Origin: Gammaproteobacteria bacterium
GTDB taxonomy: Bacteria > Pseudomonadota > Gammaproteobacteria > Pseudomonadales > Azotimanducaceae
DNA length: 41,269 nt
Direction: 5' to 3'
Assembly: GCA_021773555.1 (NCBI GenBank)
Contig: JAJFKA010000086.1
Coordinates: 1 to 41,269, forward strand
Notes under the pieces: model-generated
What the model saw: only the letters and a program-made list of their open reading frames with translations
Told to the model about the DNA's origin: nothing
The model's database searches: none
Translations under genes and position numbers: made by a program
Shown: piece after piece, positions 18,903-27,691 of the stretch
How the letters are laid out: each line of letters begins with the position of its first letter
Numbering within the stretch: position 1 is the stretch's first letter

Positions 18903-19537
18903 GGTCGTTTCAACCCACATCCTTTCAGGATTACCGTCGACAGGAAGTCAGAAATTTCCTCGATCATCTCCGCCTCGTATTCCGCGTGGTTCAGAATCGT
19001 CAGTACCTGGGTTTCAAAGTCTGCGTAGTGTTGGGTTGAGGACCAGATAAGAAAAATCAGATGTGCCGGATTAACCGGGTCCATTCTGCCGTCGTCTATC
19101 CACCCCTGAATGATGGCAGTCTTCTCGCGGACCCAGCTGCGCATATCGTGTTTTAAATAGTAACGCAGGTGGGTCGCGCCATGGATGATTTCATTGGCGA
19201 ACAAGCGTGATGCGTTAGCGTGTGTATAGGACAATCTGACCTTGGCGCGAATCAATCGGTCGAGAGCAACAGCCGGGTCTTCGCTGGCCTTGATTTCATC
19301 GAATGAGACATTCCAGAGCTCGATGATGTGATTCAACGTTTCCGTGTAAAGATTTTCTTTGTTGCGGAAATAATAGTGGACATTGGCCTTACCGACACCG
19401 GCACGGTCTGCGATTGACTGGACACTGGTGGCTTTATAACCCAGTAAGCTGAACTCGTCGATTGCCGCCTGCAGGATGGTCTTGAATTGTCGGTCCCTGA
19501 TGCGAGTGCTCGCTCGTTCTGGCATTTGCTTGATCAC
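18899..19537 (-). CDS. rutR: TetR-family regulator, RutR-like
   Basis: This 212-residue protein has a TetR helix-turn-helix at about 37-57 (SVQSIADRAGVGKANVHYYF) and a C-terminal domain very like E. coli RutR, including HLIFLIWSSTQHYADF. E. coli RutR is also 212 residues and senses pyrimidines (uracil, thymine), controlling pyrimidine and some purine genes. The start is GTG at 19537: AGGAAG lies 6 nt upstream. The frame continues upstream with a hydrophobic stretch that is not family-like and is rejected. The downstream deaminase is coupled by ATGA. A RutR-type site 11 bp before the start suggests autoregulation. The ligand could be a purine here; that is not visible. Confidence 0.9.
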   Translation of the reverse strand: MIKQMPERASTRIRDRQFKTILQAAIDEFSLLGYKATSVQSIADRAGVGKANVHYYFRNKENLYTETLNHIIELWNVSFDEIKASEDPAVALDRLIRAKVRLSYTHANASRLFANEIIHGATHLRYYLKHDMRSWVREKTAIIQGWIDDGRMDPVNPAHLIFLIWSSTQHYADFETQVLTILNHAEYEAEMIEEISDFLSTVILKGCGLKRP

Positions 19538-19547
19538 TACAGGCTTC

Positions 19548-19563
19548 CTGACTATATGGTCAA
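19548..19563. promoter_or_regulatory. RutR-type operator
   Basis: The 16 bases CTGACTATATGGTCAA match the RutR consensus TTGACCAnnTGGTCAA at 12 of the 14 fixed positions, with the right half TGGTCAA intact. It lies directly upstream of the rutR-like gene and within the divergent rutR/xdhA control region. A lone half-site TGGTCAG is at 19642-19648, between this operator and xdhA. Confidence 0.75.
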
Positions 19564-19584
19564 CATATGGAATTTCTATATAGT
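19557..19584 (+). promoter_or_regulatory. Possible xdhA promoter overlapping the operator
   Basis: TGGTCA (19557-19562, four of six matches to -35) is followed after 16 bp by TATAGT (19579-19584, a good -10). The -35 would lie inside the RutR-type operator, so a bound regulator would block it. The leader to the xdhA start would be about 135 nt. The region is very AT-rich, so other -10-like sites exist. Confidence 0.35.
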
Positions 19585-19728
19585 ACTGATAATTAAAGAA
19601 TTTAGTAGCAAAAAATAGAAAAATAGTAAAAACTATCGACTTGGTCAGAAAATTGATTAAAGTTATCCAGGCAAGGCGAGATGAAAGGCGCGGATTGATG
19701 ACGCGCCGCTTGAACAAGGTGGACCTGA

Positions 19729-21180
19729 TTGGAACTCGTGCTGAACAAGGAACGCGTATCGATTGCTGTGGAAGCGGACACCACGGTGTTGTCGATGCTT
19801 CGTGAGCGAGGGCTCATGGGAACAAAGGAGGGATGCGCATCCGGAGATTGTGGCGCCTGCACCGTGATGGTGGGTAGCAACAACAATGGCAACATTGAGT
19901 ATCGAACTATCAATGCCTGCATCGCACTGGCTGGTAATCTTGCCGGGAAGCACCTGGTCACTATTGAAGACCTGGAGAGTGACGATGGACTCCATCCAGC
20001 GCAAAAAGCGATGGTAACCTGTCATGGATCGCAGTGTGGATTTTGCACTCCCGGCTTTGTCATGTCGTTGGCGAATCTCGTCGAGCAAGGCATTGTCGGC
20101 ACGTCAACTGACACAGTCAGTGATCAGGTCAAGCTGGGCATATCAGGGAATCTTTGTCGCTGTACCGGCTACCGGCCGATCGTTGCGGCGGGAATTGCGG
20201 CCCTGAATTCTCCAGCGCCCCCCACAGTCTGTCACGATGTTGCGCGACGGTTTCTCGATATCACCGATACAGAGCTGTCCGGGAAATCTTACGCCCGACC
20301 ACGTAATCTGGCCGAACTCGATCGACTTGTGGGAGAACACGGGCGTGATTGCATTGTCGCGGGTGCTACCGATTTCGGCCTTAATATTACGCAGTTCTGG
20401 CGCCGCTATTCGCAGTTGATTGACGTCATGGATGTAGCAGAGATGCGCGTGCTGGAGACTGCAGGCAGTGATATGGTTATCGGTGCGGCGGTTTCCTATA
20501 CAGATCTCGAAGCGTGGTTTGCGGGGCGTTCGCCTATATTTGTTAAACTGCTGCATCGACTCGGATCCCGACAGATCCGTAACAGCGGTACGTTAGGCGG
20601 CAATATTGCCAACGCCTCTCCCATTGCTGACACACCGCCCGCACTGATGGCCTGGGATGCGCGACTGCTACTGCGAAACTCCAGCGGGGGCGAACGGGAA
20701 GTCCGCCTTGATGCATTCTATGTGGACTACCGGAAGACGGTGCTCACAGAGGATGAATATATCGTTGCTGTGCTGGTACCCATCGCATCGCTGGCTCAAT
20801 TTCATCGCTTCTACAAACATTCCAAGCGCCTGGAAGATGATATCTCTTCTGTTATGGGCGCCTTCTCCTTTTATGGAGATGCTTCTCATATCGAGACTGC
20901 TCGTATTGCTTTTGGGGGTATGGCTGCGGTACCGCTGCGGATACCGGCTCTCGAGAAACTGCTGACAGGTCAGGCAGTGGATGAATTGCTCATTACCAGG
21001 GTTTGTGGACAGCTTAGGAACGAATTAACACCACTGTCTGACGTTCGATCCAGTGCTCAGTTCAGGATGGACATGGCGGCTGAAATGCTGGATCGCGCCT
21101 TGCGGGAATTTGCAGGTACGGCGCTGCCGAGAGTGGATGATCTTGAATTTGATGCGTCCGGAGCACTCGGCGATGGATGA
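19729..21180 (+). CDS. xdhA: Xanthine dehydrogenase small subunit (Fe-S/FAD)
   Basis: This 483-residue subunit carries two [2Fe-2S] sites and the FAD domain of xanthine dehydrogenase, which oxidises hypoxanthine and xanthine to urate. The plant-type cluster is CASGDCGAC (Cys36, 41, 44) with Cys64; the second cluster is CGFC (103, 106) and CRC (143, 145). The FAD-binding segment includes VAGATDFGLNITQFWR and RNSGTLGGNIANASPIAD. The order Fe-S then FAD in one chain is the XdhA type known from Rhodobacter and Pseudomonas. The start is TTG with GGTGG about 6 nt upstream. It overlaps xdhB by 8 nt and heads an eight-gene operon. Confidence 0.95.
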   Translation: MELVLNKERVSIAVEADTTVLSMLRERGLMGTKEGCASGDCGACTVMVGSNNNGNIEYRTINACIALAGNLAGKHLVTIEDLESDDGLHPAQKAMVTCHGSQCGFCTPGFVMSLANLVEQGIVGTSTDTVSDQVKLGISGNLCRCTGYRPIVAAGIAALNSPAPPTVCHDVARRFLDITDTELSGKSYARPRNLAELDRLVGEHGRDCIVAGATDFGLNITQFWRRYSQLIDVMDVAEMRVLETAGSDMVIGAAVSYTDLEAWFAGRSPIFVKLLHRLGSRQIRNSGTLGGNIANASPIADTPPALMAWDARLLLRNSSGGEREVRLDAFYVDYRKTVLTEDEYIVAVLVPIASLAQFHRFYKHSKRLEDDISSVMGAFSFYGDASHIETARIAFGGMAAVPLRIPALEKLLTGQAVDELLITRVCGQLRNELTPLSDVRSSAQFRMDMAAEMLDRALREFAGTALPRVDDLEFDASGALGDG

Positions 21181-23467
21181 CATCACGACGAGCAGGCCAG
21201 GGGTGCATGAATCCGCAGTGAAGCATGTCACCGGTCGCGCACAGTACATCGACGATATTCCCGAGTGGCCGGATCTTTTACATGTTGCGACGGGAAAGGC
21301 AGATCGAGCTTTTGCAGCGATTCTGTCAATGGATCTTAGTGCAGTACGTCAAAGCGAAGGAGTCATTGATGTCATTACCACGGCTGAAATTCCCGGGGAC
21401 GATGATATTGGTCCGGTCTATAAAGGTGACCCGTTATTCGCCCGGAATGAGGTGCAGTTTCATTCACAACCCTTGTTTGCCGTCGCTGCGACCTCCTTGC
21501 GTTTAGCCAGACAGGCATGTGCGCGAGCACAAATTGAATACGAAACGTTCGTCCCGATTGTGACTATTCGCCAGGCGATGGATGCGGCATCCTTTGTGCT
21601 GCCTGAAAAGTCATTTGTCCGAGGTGACGCTGGGGTTGCCATCTCCGAGGCAGAGTTCTCGTTACGAGGTGAACAGTACGTTAAAGGGCAGGAGCATTTT
21701 TATCTGGAAGGTCAGGTAAGCCTCTGTGTCCCCGACGAGGATGGTGGGGTGCTGGTTTACAGTTCATCACAACATCCCACAGAAGTTCAAAAACTAACCG
21801 CCAGTGTATTGGACATGCCAATGCATAAAATCCAGGTTGAAGTTCGTCGTATGGGCGGTGGGTTCGGGGGGAAAGAATCGCAGGCCGCGGCACTTGCCTG
21901 CACGGCGGCACTGTTTGCGTTACGTACCGGCAGACCGGTTAAATATCGAATGCCGAGGAGTGACGACATGGTGCAAACCGGAAAACGTCATGATTTCTGG
22001 AATCGTTATCACGTTGGATTCAATCAGCGCGGAGAGATTCAGGGTGTTGAACTGGACCTGGCGGGTATGTGTGGTTACTCACCAGATCTGTCGGAGGGTA
22101 TCGTCGATCGAGCGATGTTTCATGCCGACAACAGCTATTATTATGACTCGGCCAGAATAACCGGCTATCGGTGCAGGACGAATACCGTTTCGAATACGGC
22201 TTTTCGTGGATTCGGAGGCCCTAAAGGCATGATTGCGGCCGAGGCAATGCTCGATGACATTGCCACAGTACTGCAGATAGACCCGCTGGATGCACGCAAG
22301 GCTAATCTCTATCAGCCGGGGCGTAACACGACCCCTTATGGCCAAACGATCGAACAACATGTATTGCCGGGACTTGTGGATCGGCTAGAAAACAGTAGTG
22401 ACTACCGTAATCGCAGACGAGCGATCGCGCAGTTCAATGGGTCCGCTTCTCACTTTAAAAAAGGACTGGCACTCACACCGGTGAAATTTGGCATCTCATT
22501 TACAGCCAAGCATTTAAACCAGGCGGGTTCACTCGTGCATATTTATGCTGATGGAAGCGTCCAGGTCAATCACGGTGGCACAGAAATGGGGCAGGGGCTG
22601 TACACCAAAATGGTCGTTGTGGCGGCGCAGGCACTAGGGGTTCATGAAAGACGGATCAAGGTAACCGCGACGAGAACTGACAAGGTTCCGAATACTTCAC
22701 CGACCGCCGCCTCATCCGGCAGTGACTTAAACGGTATGGCGGTTCTGGATGCTGCGCAGCAGCTGGTTTTGAGACTGAACGAATTTACCGCGGGTCATTA
22801 CGGTGTACCGATTGCCCAGGTCAGCATCTTAAACGATCGGGTTCGGGTTGGCGATGTAACCTATCCCTTCGAAGAGATTGTAAAGCTCGCCTATCTGAAT
22901 CGGATTCATCTGTCTGCAGCGGGGTTTTACAAAACACCTGATATCGGATTTGATTTCGAGCACGGGACTGGGCGTCCATTCTATTACTTCGCTAATGGAG
23001 CAGCTGCCTCGGAAGTCATTGTTGATACACGGACGGGGGAGTATCGGTTGAGTCGTGTGGATATTCTGCATGACGTCGGCCGTTCGCTGAATCCGGCGAT
23101 TGATTTAGGCCAGATTGAAGGTGGCTTTGTTCAGGGAATGGGTTGGCTGACCACGGAAGAATTGTCCTGGGATATTGACGGCAGGCTGTTGTCGAATAGC
23201 CCTGCCAATTACAAAATTCCGACCGCGTATGATGTACCTGAGCAATTTAATATCGCGCTTTACGATGAGGACAATAATGAGGATACGATTTATCGCTCAA
23301 AGGCCGTTGGCGAACCGCCTTTGATGTTAGCACTATCTGTGTGGTGTGCCCTGCGCGACGCCTGTGCGAGCATCACAGATTACAAATTTCGGCCTGCGAT
23401 GAATGCGCCAGCGACAAGTGAGGAAGTATATCGGTGTATTCAGGTTGCGCGAGCGTCGATGCAATGA
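21173..23467 (+). CDS. xdhB: Xanthine dehydrogenase large (molybdopterin) subunit
   Basis: This 764-residue subunit binds the molybdenum cofactor. Active-site landmarks are present: GQEHFYLEGQ (about 172), GGGFGGKE (about 227), TGKRHDFWNRYHVGF, TAFRGFGG (about 345), GTEMGQGLYTK, TAASSGSDLNG and the catalytic Glu in KAVGEPPLM (about 712). One deviation is Lys where RGFGGPQ normally has Gln. The ATG at 21173 gives the usual short N-terminus and has GGAG 9 nt upstream; the frame is open further upstream but only out of phase with xdhA's coding sequence. Its stop overlaps xdhC by ATGA. Confidence 0.95.
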   Translation: MDDITTSRPGVHESAVKHVTGRAQYIDDIPEWPDLLHVATGKADRAFAAILSMDLSAVRQSEGVIDVITTAEIPGDDDIGPVYKGDPLFARNEVQFHSQPLFAVAATSLRLARQACARAQIEYETFVPIVTIRQAMDAASFVLPEKSFVRGDAGVAISEAEFSLRGEQYVKGQEHFYLEGQVSLCVPDEDGGVLVYSSSQHPTEVQKLTASVLDMPMHKIQVEVRRMGGGFGGKESQAAALACTAALFALRTGRPVKYRMPRSDDMVQTGKRHDFWNRYHVGFNQRGEIQGVELDLAGMCGYSPDLSEGIVDRAMFHADNSYYYDSARITGYRCRTNTVSNTAFRGFGGPKGMIAAEAMLDDIATVLQIDPLDARKANLYQPGRNTTPYGQTIEQHVLPGLVDRLENSSDYRNRRRAIAQFNGSASHFKKGLALTPVKFGISFTAKHLNQAGSLVHIYADGSVQVNHGGTEMGQGLYTKMVVVAAQALGVHERRIKVTATRTDKVPNTSPTAASSGSDLNGMAVLDAAQQLVLRLNEFTAGHYGVPIAQVSILNDRVRVGDVTYPFEEIVKLAYLNRIHLSAAGFYKTPDIGFDFEHGTGRPFYYFANGAAASEVIVDTRTGEYRLSRVDILHDVGRSLNPAIDLGQIEGGFVQGMGWLTTEELSWDIDGRLLSNSPANYKIPTAYDVPEQFNIALYDEDNNEDTIYRSKAVGEPPLMLALSVWCALRDACASITDYKFRPAMNAPATSEEVYRCIQVARASMQ

Positions 23468-24312
23468 TTAAGCATCGTTGGCAACAGGCAGTCTCACTAT
23501 GCCAGCAAGAAGGCGCACCTTTTGTATTGGTCACTGTCATTGGCACGAGCGGATCGACACCGCGTGAAGGTGGTAGCAAAATGGTGGTTACCAGTGAGCA
23601 GTGCTATGACACCATTGGCGGTGGCAAGCTTGAGTTGCTGGCGATTGACGAGGCGCGAAGACTGATAGTCAAAGGGCAGGTGCTGCAACAGGTGCATCAC
23701 TTTCCGCTTGCGGCCGAAGCCCAGCAGTGCTGCGGTGGCAGCGTTACGGTAATGTTTGAATCATTTGGCGGCGCAGACCGCGAGCTTGTTGTGTTCGGTG
23801 CCGGACACGTTGCCAGCGCCCTGATCAAAATTGTCAGCGAACTGGATATGCACGTTACCTGGGTTGATAGCCGTGAATCACTGTTTCCCGACAGCGTCCC
23901 GCCGGGCACAGAGATTGTTCTGATGGAGACACCGGAAGATTACGTTGCCAGCATGCCCTCGGCGGCGGACGTTGTCATCGTGACCCATGACCATGGGCTC
24001 GACTATCGCCTGGTTGCACAAATTCTTGAAGCGGAGGATTGCTCCTTTCTTGGTCTGATTGGTTCGGCGACGAAGGCTGCCCGGTTCAGGAAAAGGTTAA
24101 CGCACGATGGCTTCAGCGAAGCAGCCATCGAACAACTTCGTTGCCCCATCGGTTTGTCGGAAGTTAGTGGCAAATTACCAATGGAGGTCGCTGTTTCGAT
24201 TGCTGCCCAGCTGATTTCCCTCGCACCAAAGGAGTCCCGACTGGCTCGACGTGGCCTCGGCTGGCGAGAAATCAGGGAAGTGCTCAACGCGAATCCGGCG
24301 GACAGGGAATGA
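23464..24312 (+). CDS. xdhC: Xanthine dehydrogenase accessory protein XdhC
   Basis: This 282-residue protein matches XdhC, which binds molybdenum cofactor, supports its sulfuration and inserts it into XdhB. Features are the N-terminal VIGTSGSTPREGGSKM, the IGGGKLE motif, a CCGGSV segment, and a Rossmann fold starting VVFGAGHVASAL, with GLIGSATKAARF near the C-terminus. The ATG at 23464 overlaps the xdhB stop (ATGA); an upstream GTG at 23434 is less likely. Its stop in turn overlaps uraD by four bases. It is an assembly factor, not part of the mature enzyme. Confidence 0.95.
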   Translation: MIKHRWQQAVSLCQQEGAPFVLVTVIGTSGSTPREGGSKMVVTSEQCYDTIGGGKLELLAIDEARRLIVKGQVLQQVHHFPLAAEAQQCCGGSVTVMFESFGGADRELVVFGAGHVASALIKIVSELDMHVTWVDSRESLFPDSVPPGTEIVLMETPEDYVASMPSAADVVIVTHDHGLDYRLVAQILEAEDCSFLGLIGSATKAARFRKRLTHDGFSEAAIEQLRCPIGLSEVSGKLPMEVAVSIAAQLISLAPKESRLARRGLGWREIREVLNANPADRE

Positions 24313-24806
24313 AGTTCGCAGAACTTAACGCGTTGTCGCCCCGGGAGGCTGCAGAGATCTTTTATCAATGTTGCGCCTGTCACCGCTGGGCAGAAGCAAT
24401 GGTGTCTGCTCGGCCGTACGCGGACTTACCGGCGGTACTGTCACGAGCCCTGGGACTCTGGGAGGTGACGACAGAGGCCGAGCAATTGGAGGCCTACGCG
24501 GGGCATCCGAAAATTGGCGATCTCGGTGCGCTCAGCAATAAATATGCCGATACCGCGAGCCGCGAACAGGGTCAGATCGCTGCCGCGGATGAACAAATTC
24601 TAAAGGCCCTGCTAAAGGGTAATGATGCGTATGTTGAAGCCAACGGTTTTATTTTTATTGTGTGTGCAACCGGCAAAACAGCCGCCGAGATGTTGGCAAT
24701 ACTGCAATCGCGGCTGACCAATTCTCGACAGGTTGAACTAGAAAATGCGGCAGCCGAGCAAGCCGCCATTACCCGGCTGCGCCTTAAGGCACTCGTTAAA
24801 AAATAG
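24309..24806 (+). CDS. uraD: OHCU decarboxylase (ureidoimidazoline decarboxylase)
   Basis: This 165-residue all-helical protein has the OHCU decarboxylase active-site motif GHPKIGD, with the catalytic His at residue 66 (most relatives have HPRIG or HPDL), followed by REQ and a C-terminal LxxRLxNSRQVE-type helix. It turns 2-oxo-4-hydroxy-4-carboxy-5-ureidoimidazoline into S-allantoin, the third step after urate. It is coupled to xdhC by ATGA and followed 13 bp later by uraH, so the enzymes for steps two and three are made together. Confidence 0.93.
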   Translation: MKFAELNALSPREAAEIFYQCCACHRWAEAMVSARPYADLPAVLSRALGLWEVTTEAEQLEAYAGHPKIGDLGALSNKYADTASREQGQIAAADEQILKALLKGNDAYVEANGFIFIVCATGKTAAEMLAILQSRLTNSRQVELENAAAEQAAITRLRLKALVKK

Positions 24807-24819
24807 TACGGATGACCGA

Positions 24820-25164
24820 ATGAAAAACACTATTTCCACTCATATTCTTGATACCAGCATTGGCAAGCCCGCCGGGGCAGTGAAAGTCGACCTTGCGCAG
24901 GAGAATGAGGCTGGACTAATGGTCGCCGTCGCCACCGGTTCGACTAATGAGGATGGAAGAGTGGCCAAGTGGGATGGCGAGTTCGTCCTGCGCAAGACGA
25001 ATTATCGTCTCACCTTTCATGTTGCAGAGTATTTTGAGCGACAAGGGGAATCTGGATTTTATGGCGACATTCAGATTCAGTTTGTCGTCAGGGATGAAGC
25101 ACAGCACTACCACGTGCCTCTGCTGTTAAATCCTTTTGGTTACTCGACGTACCGGGGAAGCTGA
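24820..25164 (+). CDS. uraH: 5-hydroxyisourate hydrolase (transthyretin-like)
   Basis: This 114-residue protein is a transthyretin-related hydroxyisourate hydrolase. It has the THILD opening (catalytic-type His8), an Arg in the LRKTNYRLTF strand, HYHVPLLLNPFGYSTY and the diagnostic C-terminal YRGS. It hydrolyses 5-hydroxyisourate to OHCU. No signal peptide is visible, so it acts in the cytoplasm. The ATG at 24820 gives the standard length; the frame is open upstream but those residues are not family-like. Its TGA overlaps the guaD ATG by one base. Confidence 0.95.
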   Translation: MKNTISTHILDTSIGKPAGAVKVDLAQENEAGLMVAVATGSTNEDGRVAKWDGEFVLRKTNYRLTFHVAEYFERQGESGFYGDIQIQFVVRDEAQHYHVPLLLNPFGYSTYRGS

Positions 25165-26486
25165 TGTCAAAGATTGCGTTGCGCTCCCGGATATTGTCGT
25201 TCCATGGCAAGCCCGATCAGAGCGGCCACAATGTCGACTATCTTGAAGATGGCGTGTTGATCGTTGAAAGCGGCAAGGTAGCCATCTGTTGTGATGCGCA
25301 AAGCGCCGAACGACAAGGGCTGGATTTGCAACTGTGTGAGTGGTTGCCGAAGCATCTGGTGATGCCGGGTTTTATTGATACCCACGTGCACTCGTCCCAG
25401 ATAGACGTGATTGCGTCCTACGGCACGCAGTTGCTTGACTGGCTGGCCAACTACACATTTCCTGCTGAGTCAAAGTTCGCAGATGAGGCTTATGCCCAGG
25501 CGGCCGCGGTTGATTTCGTTGATTACAGCCTCGCTGCTGGTACGACCACATCATTTGTTTTCACGACCAGTCACGCCCATGCTGCAGATGCGCTTTTTAG
25601 TGAGGCGTTCGCACGGGACATGCGCCTGGTCGCCGGTAAGGTTTTGATGGATCAAAATGCCTTACCGGCATTGCAGGACACGGCCGAGAGTGGCTTTGAA
25701 GACAGCCTTGCCCTGATCAATCGCTGGCACGGCAAGGGCCGTCTCGGGTATGCGGTGACTCCCCGGTTTGCCGGCACAAGTAGTGTCTTGCAGTTGAAGA
25801 TGGCGGCCAGACTGATGCAGGAATGTGACGATGTCTGGTTGCAGACACATATGTCAGAAAATCTCGAGGAGATCCGCTGGCTGGAATCAATATATCCGGA
25901 GGCAAAGGATTATCTTGATAATTATGACCGGTTTGGCCTGGTAACCGAGCGGTCTATCTTTGCGCATTGTATTCATTTGTCGGAAAGCGAAATCAGGCGC
26001 CTCGCGGATCGTGGTGGAGTCGTGGCTTTTTGTCCGACATCGAACCTGTTTCTTGGGAGCGGCCTGATGCCAATGGAGAAGCTAACGGCGGCAGGTGTGC
26101 CGGTATCGATCGCGTCTGATGTGGGTGGAGGAACAAGCTTATCGATGCTGATGACACTGGCTGAGGCCTACAAGGTGTGTCAGATGCAAGGCTACTCACT
26201 ACATCCGTTTGAAGCGTTCTACCGATTGACTTTAGGTAACGCGGCCGCAGTGAACCTTGACGAATTTGTTGGGAGTTTTGAGATTGGCCGTGAAGCTGAT
26301 TTTGTGGTCATCGATCCGTGTCCGACGCCCATCATCGAACGACGAGTTGCACAGTGCACGACGATCGCGGAGGAGTTGTTTGTCTATATGACACTGGGGG
26401 ACGATAGATGCATCGAGCGAACCTACTGTCACGGGATCGAGCGTCACAATAAGTTTACGCAGCTGATCGCGAGGCCAGGCGCGTGA
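25164..26486 (+). CDS. guaD: Guanine deaminase
   Basis: This 440-residue amidohydrolase is a guanine deaminase, converting guanine to xanthine. Family motifs are MPGFIDTHVHSSQID (metal HxH), LQTHMSEN, FAHCIHLS, CPTSNLFLGSGL and the catalytic Asp in SIASDVGGGTSLSML. The PTSNLFLGSGLM and DVGGGTSLSM forms separate it from the 8-oxoguanine deaminase also in this window. It is coupled by TGATG to uraH and by GTGA to puuD. Confidence 0.95.
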   Translation: MSKIALRSRILSFHGKPDQSGHNVDYLEDGVLIVESGKVAICCDAQSAERQGLDLQLCEWLPKHLVMPGFIDTHVHSSQIDVIASYGTQLLDWLANYTFPAESKFADEAYAQAAAVDFVDYSLAAGTTTSFVFTTSHAHAADALFSEAFARDMRLVAGKVLMDQNALPALQDTAESGFEDSLALINRWHGKGRLGYAVTPRFAGTSSVLQLKMAARLMQECDDVWLQTHMSENLEEIRWLESIYPEAKDYLDNYDRFGLVTERSIFAHCIHLSESEIRRLADRGGVVAFCPTSNLFLGSGLMPMEKLTAAGVPVSIASDVGGGTSLSMLMTLAEAYKVCQMQGYSLHPFEAFYRLTLGNAAAVNLDEFVGSFEIGREADFVVIDPCPTPIIERRVAQCTTIAEELFVYMTLGDDRCIERTYCHGIERHNKFTQLIARPGA

Positions 26487-27688
26487 TTGAAACCTACGTG
26501 ATTGACTGGCTGAGTCTGATCGTGCGCTGGTTACACCTGATTACCGGAATTGCCTGGATTGGTGCGTCATTACATTTCATATGGCTGGATAATAGTTTGC
26601 AGGAACCTCCGGAATGGAAAAAAGAGGTTGGCATCAAGGGAGATATCTGGTCGATTCACGGTGGTGGAATTTACGAGTTTAACAAGTATCATCTGGCCCC
26701 CCCCAGTTGGCCTGCTACCCTGCACTGGTCAATGTGGGAAGCCTATACAACCTGGATTACCGGTAGCTTCCTGATCATCGCGGTCTACTATCTTCAGGCA
26801 CAATCATATCTGGTGGGCCCCGATAACTGGATTAGTGATCCTGGCTCGGCGATCTGGGCGAGCCTGGGATATCTATGCCTCGGATTACTGGGGTACGAAC
26901 TGGCGCTGCGGACACCATTGAAACATCACTCAGGTTTGTTTGCGGTAGCCGTAGTGATCTATCTGACCGTGCTGTCCTGGCTATCGGTGCAACTTTTTTC
27001 TGACAGGGCGGCATACCTGCATGTCGGTGCGTTAATGGGCACCATCATGGCGGGCAATGTTTTCCTGGGTATTATCCCTGCGCAAAGGGCATTTGTTAAA
27101 GCAGTTGAAGCCGGAAATGAACCCGACGCCAGCCTGGCTGGGTTCGCTAAACTTCGATCGACGCATAACAACTACTTCACCTTACCGGTATTGTTCTGCA
27201 TGATCAGCAATCACTATCCATTTCTGTACGGTCATCAATATAACTGGATCGTCCTTGTTTATATGATGTCAGTGATGGCCTATGCCAGACATTTTTTTAA
27301 CCTGCGTCATCGAGGTGAGGTGAAACCAGCAATCCTGATACAGGCATTCGTGGCATTTTTGATTCTGGCTGTCTATCTCGGTTATGAACGATATGAGCAG
27401 GTTGACCGGGAATCGTCAGCTCATGAGCTGACTGATCAGCGTGCGCTTGAAATCGTGCATCAACACTGCACGGTATGTCACGCGGAAAATCCGACTTTTT
27501 CTGGATTTGCTGCGGCGCCGGGAGGCGTATTGCTCAATAGCCTCGCGGACATCAACACGAGTGCCGCAAGGATGCGGGTGGCGATCGTCAGTAACTATAT
27601 GCCACTGGGTAATGTCACTGGGATGACGACGAGCGAAAGGTCAGATTTGCTGGGTTTCCTCGACACTCAGACAGGATTACCGGAGTAA
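26483..27688 (+). CDS. puuD: Membrane urate hydroxylase PuuD with fused cytochrome c
   Basis: This 401-residue protein matches PuuD, the membrane urate oxidase that does not make hydrogen peroxide. The N-terminal part has about eight hydrophobic segments (for example around 10-33, 88-106, 126-145, 152-170), with an IHGGGIYEFNKY loop near 58-70 and WPATLHWSMWEAYTTW. The C-terminus carries a c-type haem site CTVCH (329-333) and a candidate Met ligand in YMPLGN. It oxidises urate to 5-hydroxyisourate and passes electrons to the cytochrome c domain. The start is GTG, overlapping the guaD stop by four bases (GTGA). Confidence 0.94.
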   Translation: MIETYVIDWLSLIVRWLHLITGIAWIGASLHFIWLDNSLQEPPEWKKEVGIKGDIWSIHGGGIYEFNKYHLAPPSWPATLHWSMWEAYTTWITGSFLIIAVYYLQAQSYLVGPDNWISDPGSAIWASLGYLCLGLLGYELALRTPLKHHSGLFAVAVVIYLTVLSWLSVQLFSDRAAYLHVGALMGTIMAGNVFLGIIPAQRAFVKAVEAGNEPDASLAGFAKLRSTHNNYFTLPVLFCMISNHYPFLYGHQYNWIVLVYMMSVMAYARHFFNLRHRGEVKPAILIQAFVAFLILAVYLGYERYEQVDRESSAHELTDQRALEIVHQHCTVCHAENPTFSGFAAAPGGVLLNSLADINTSAARMRVAIVSNYMPLGNVTGMTTSERSDLLGFLDTQTGLPE

Positions 27689-27691
27689 CCC

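Noticed and set aside
19538-19717. Upstream extension of the RutR-like frame with a hydrophobic stretch
   Set aside because: The extension is not family-like, would overlap the operator and promoter region, and the GTG at 19537 has a strong ribosome site giving the exact RutR length.
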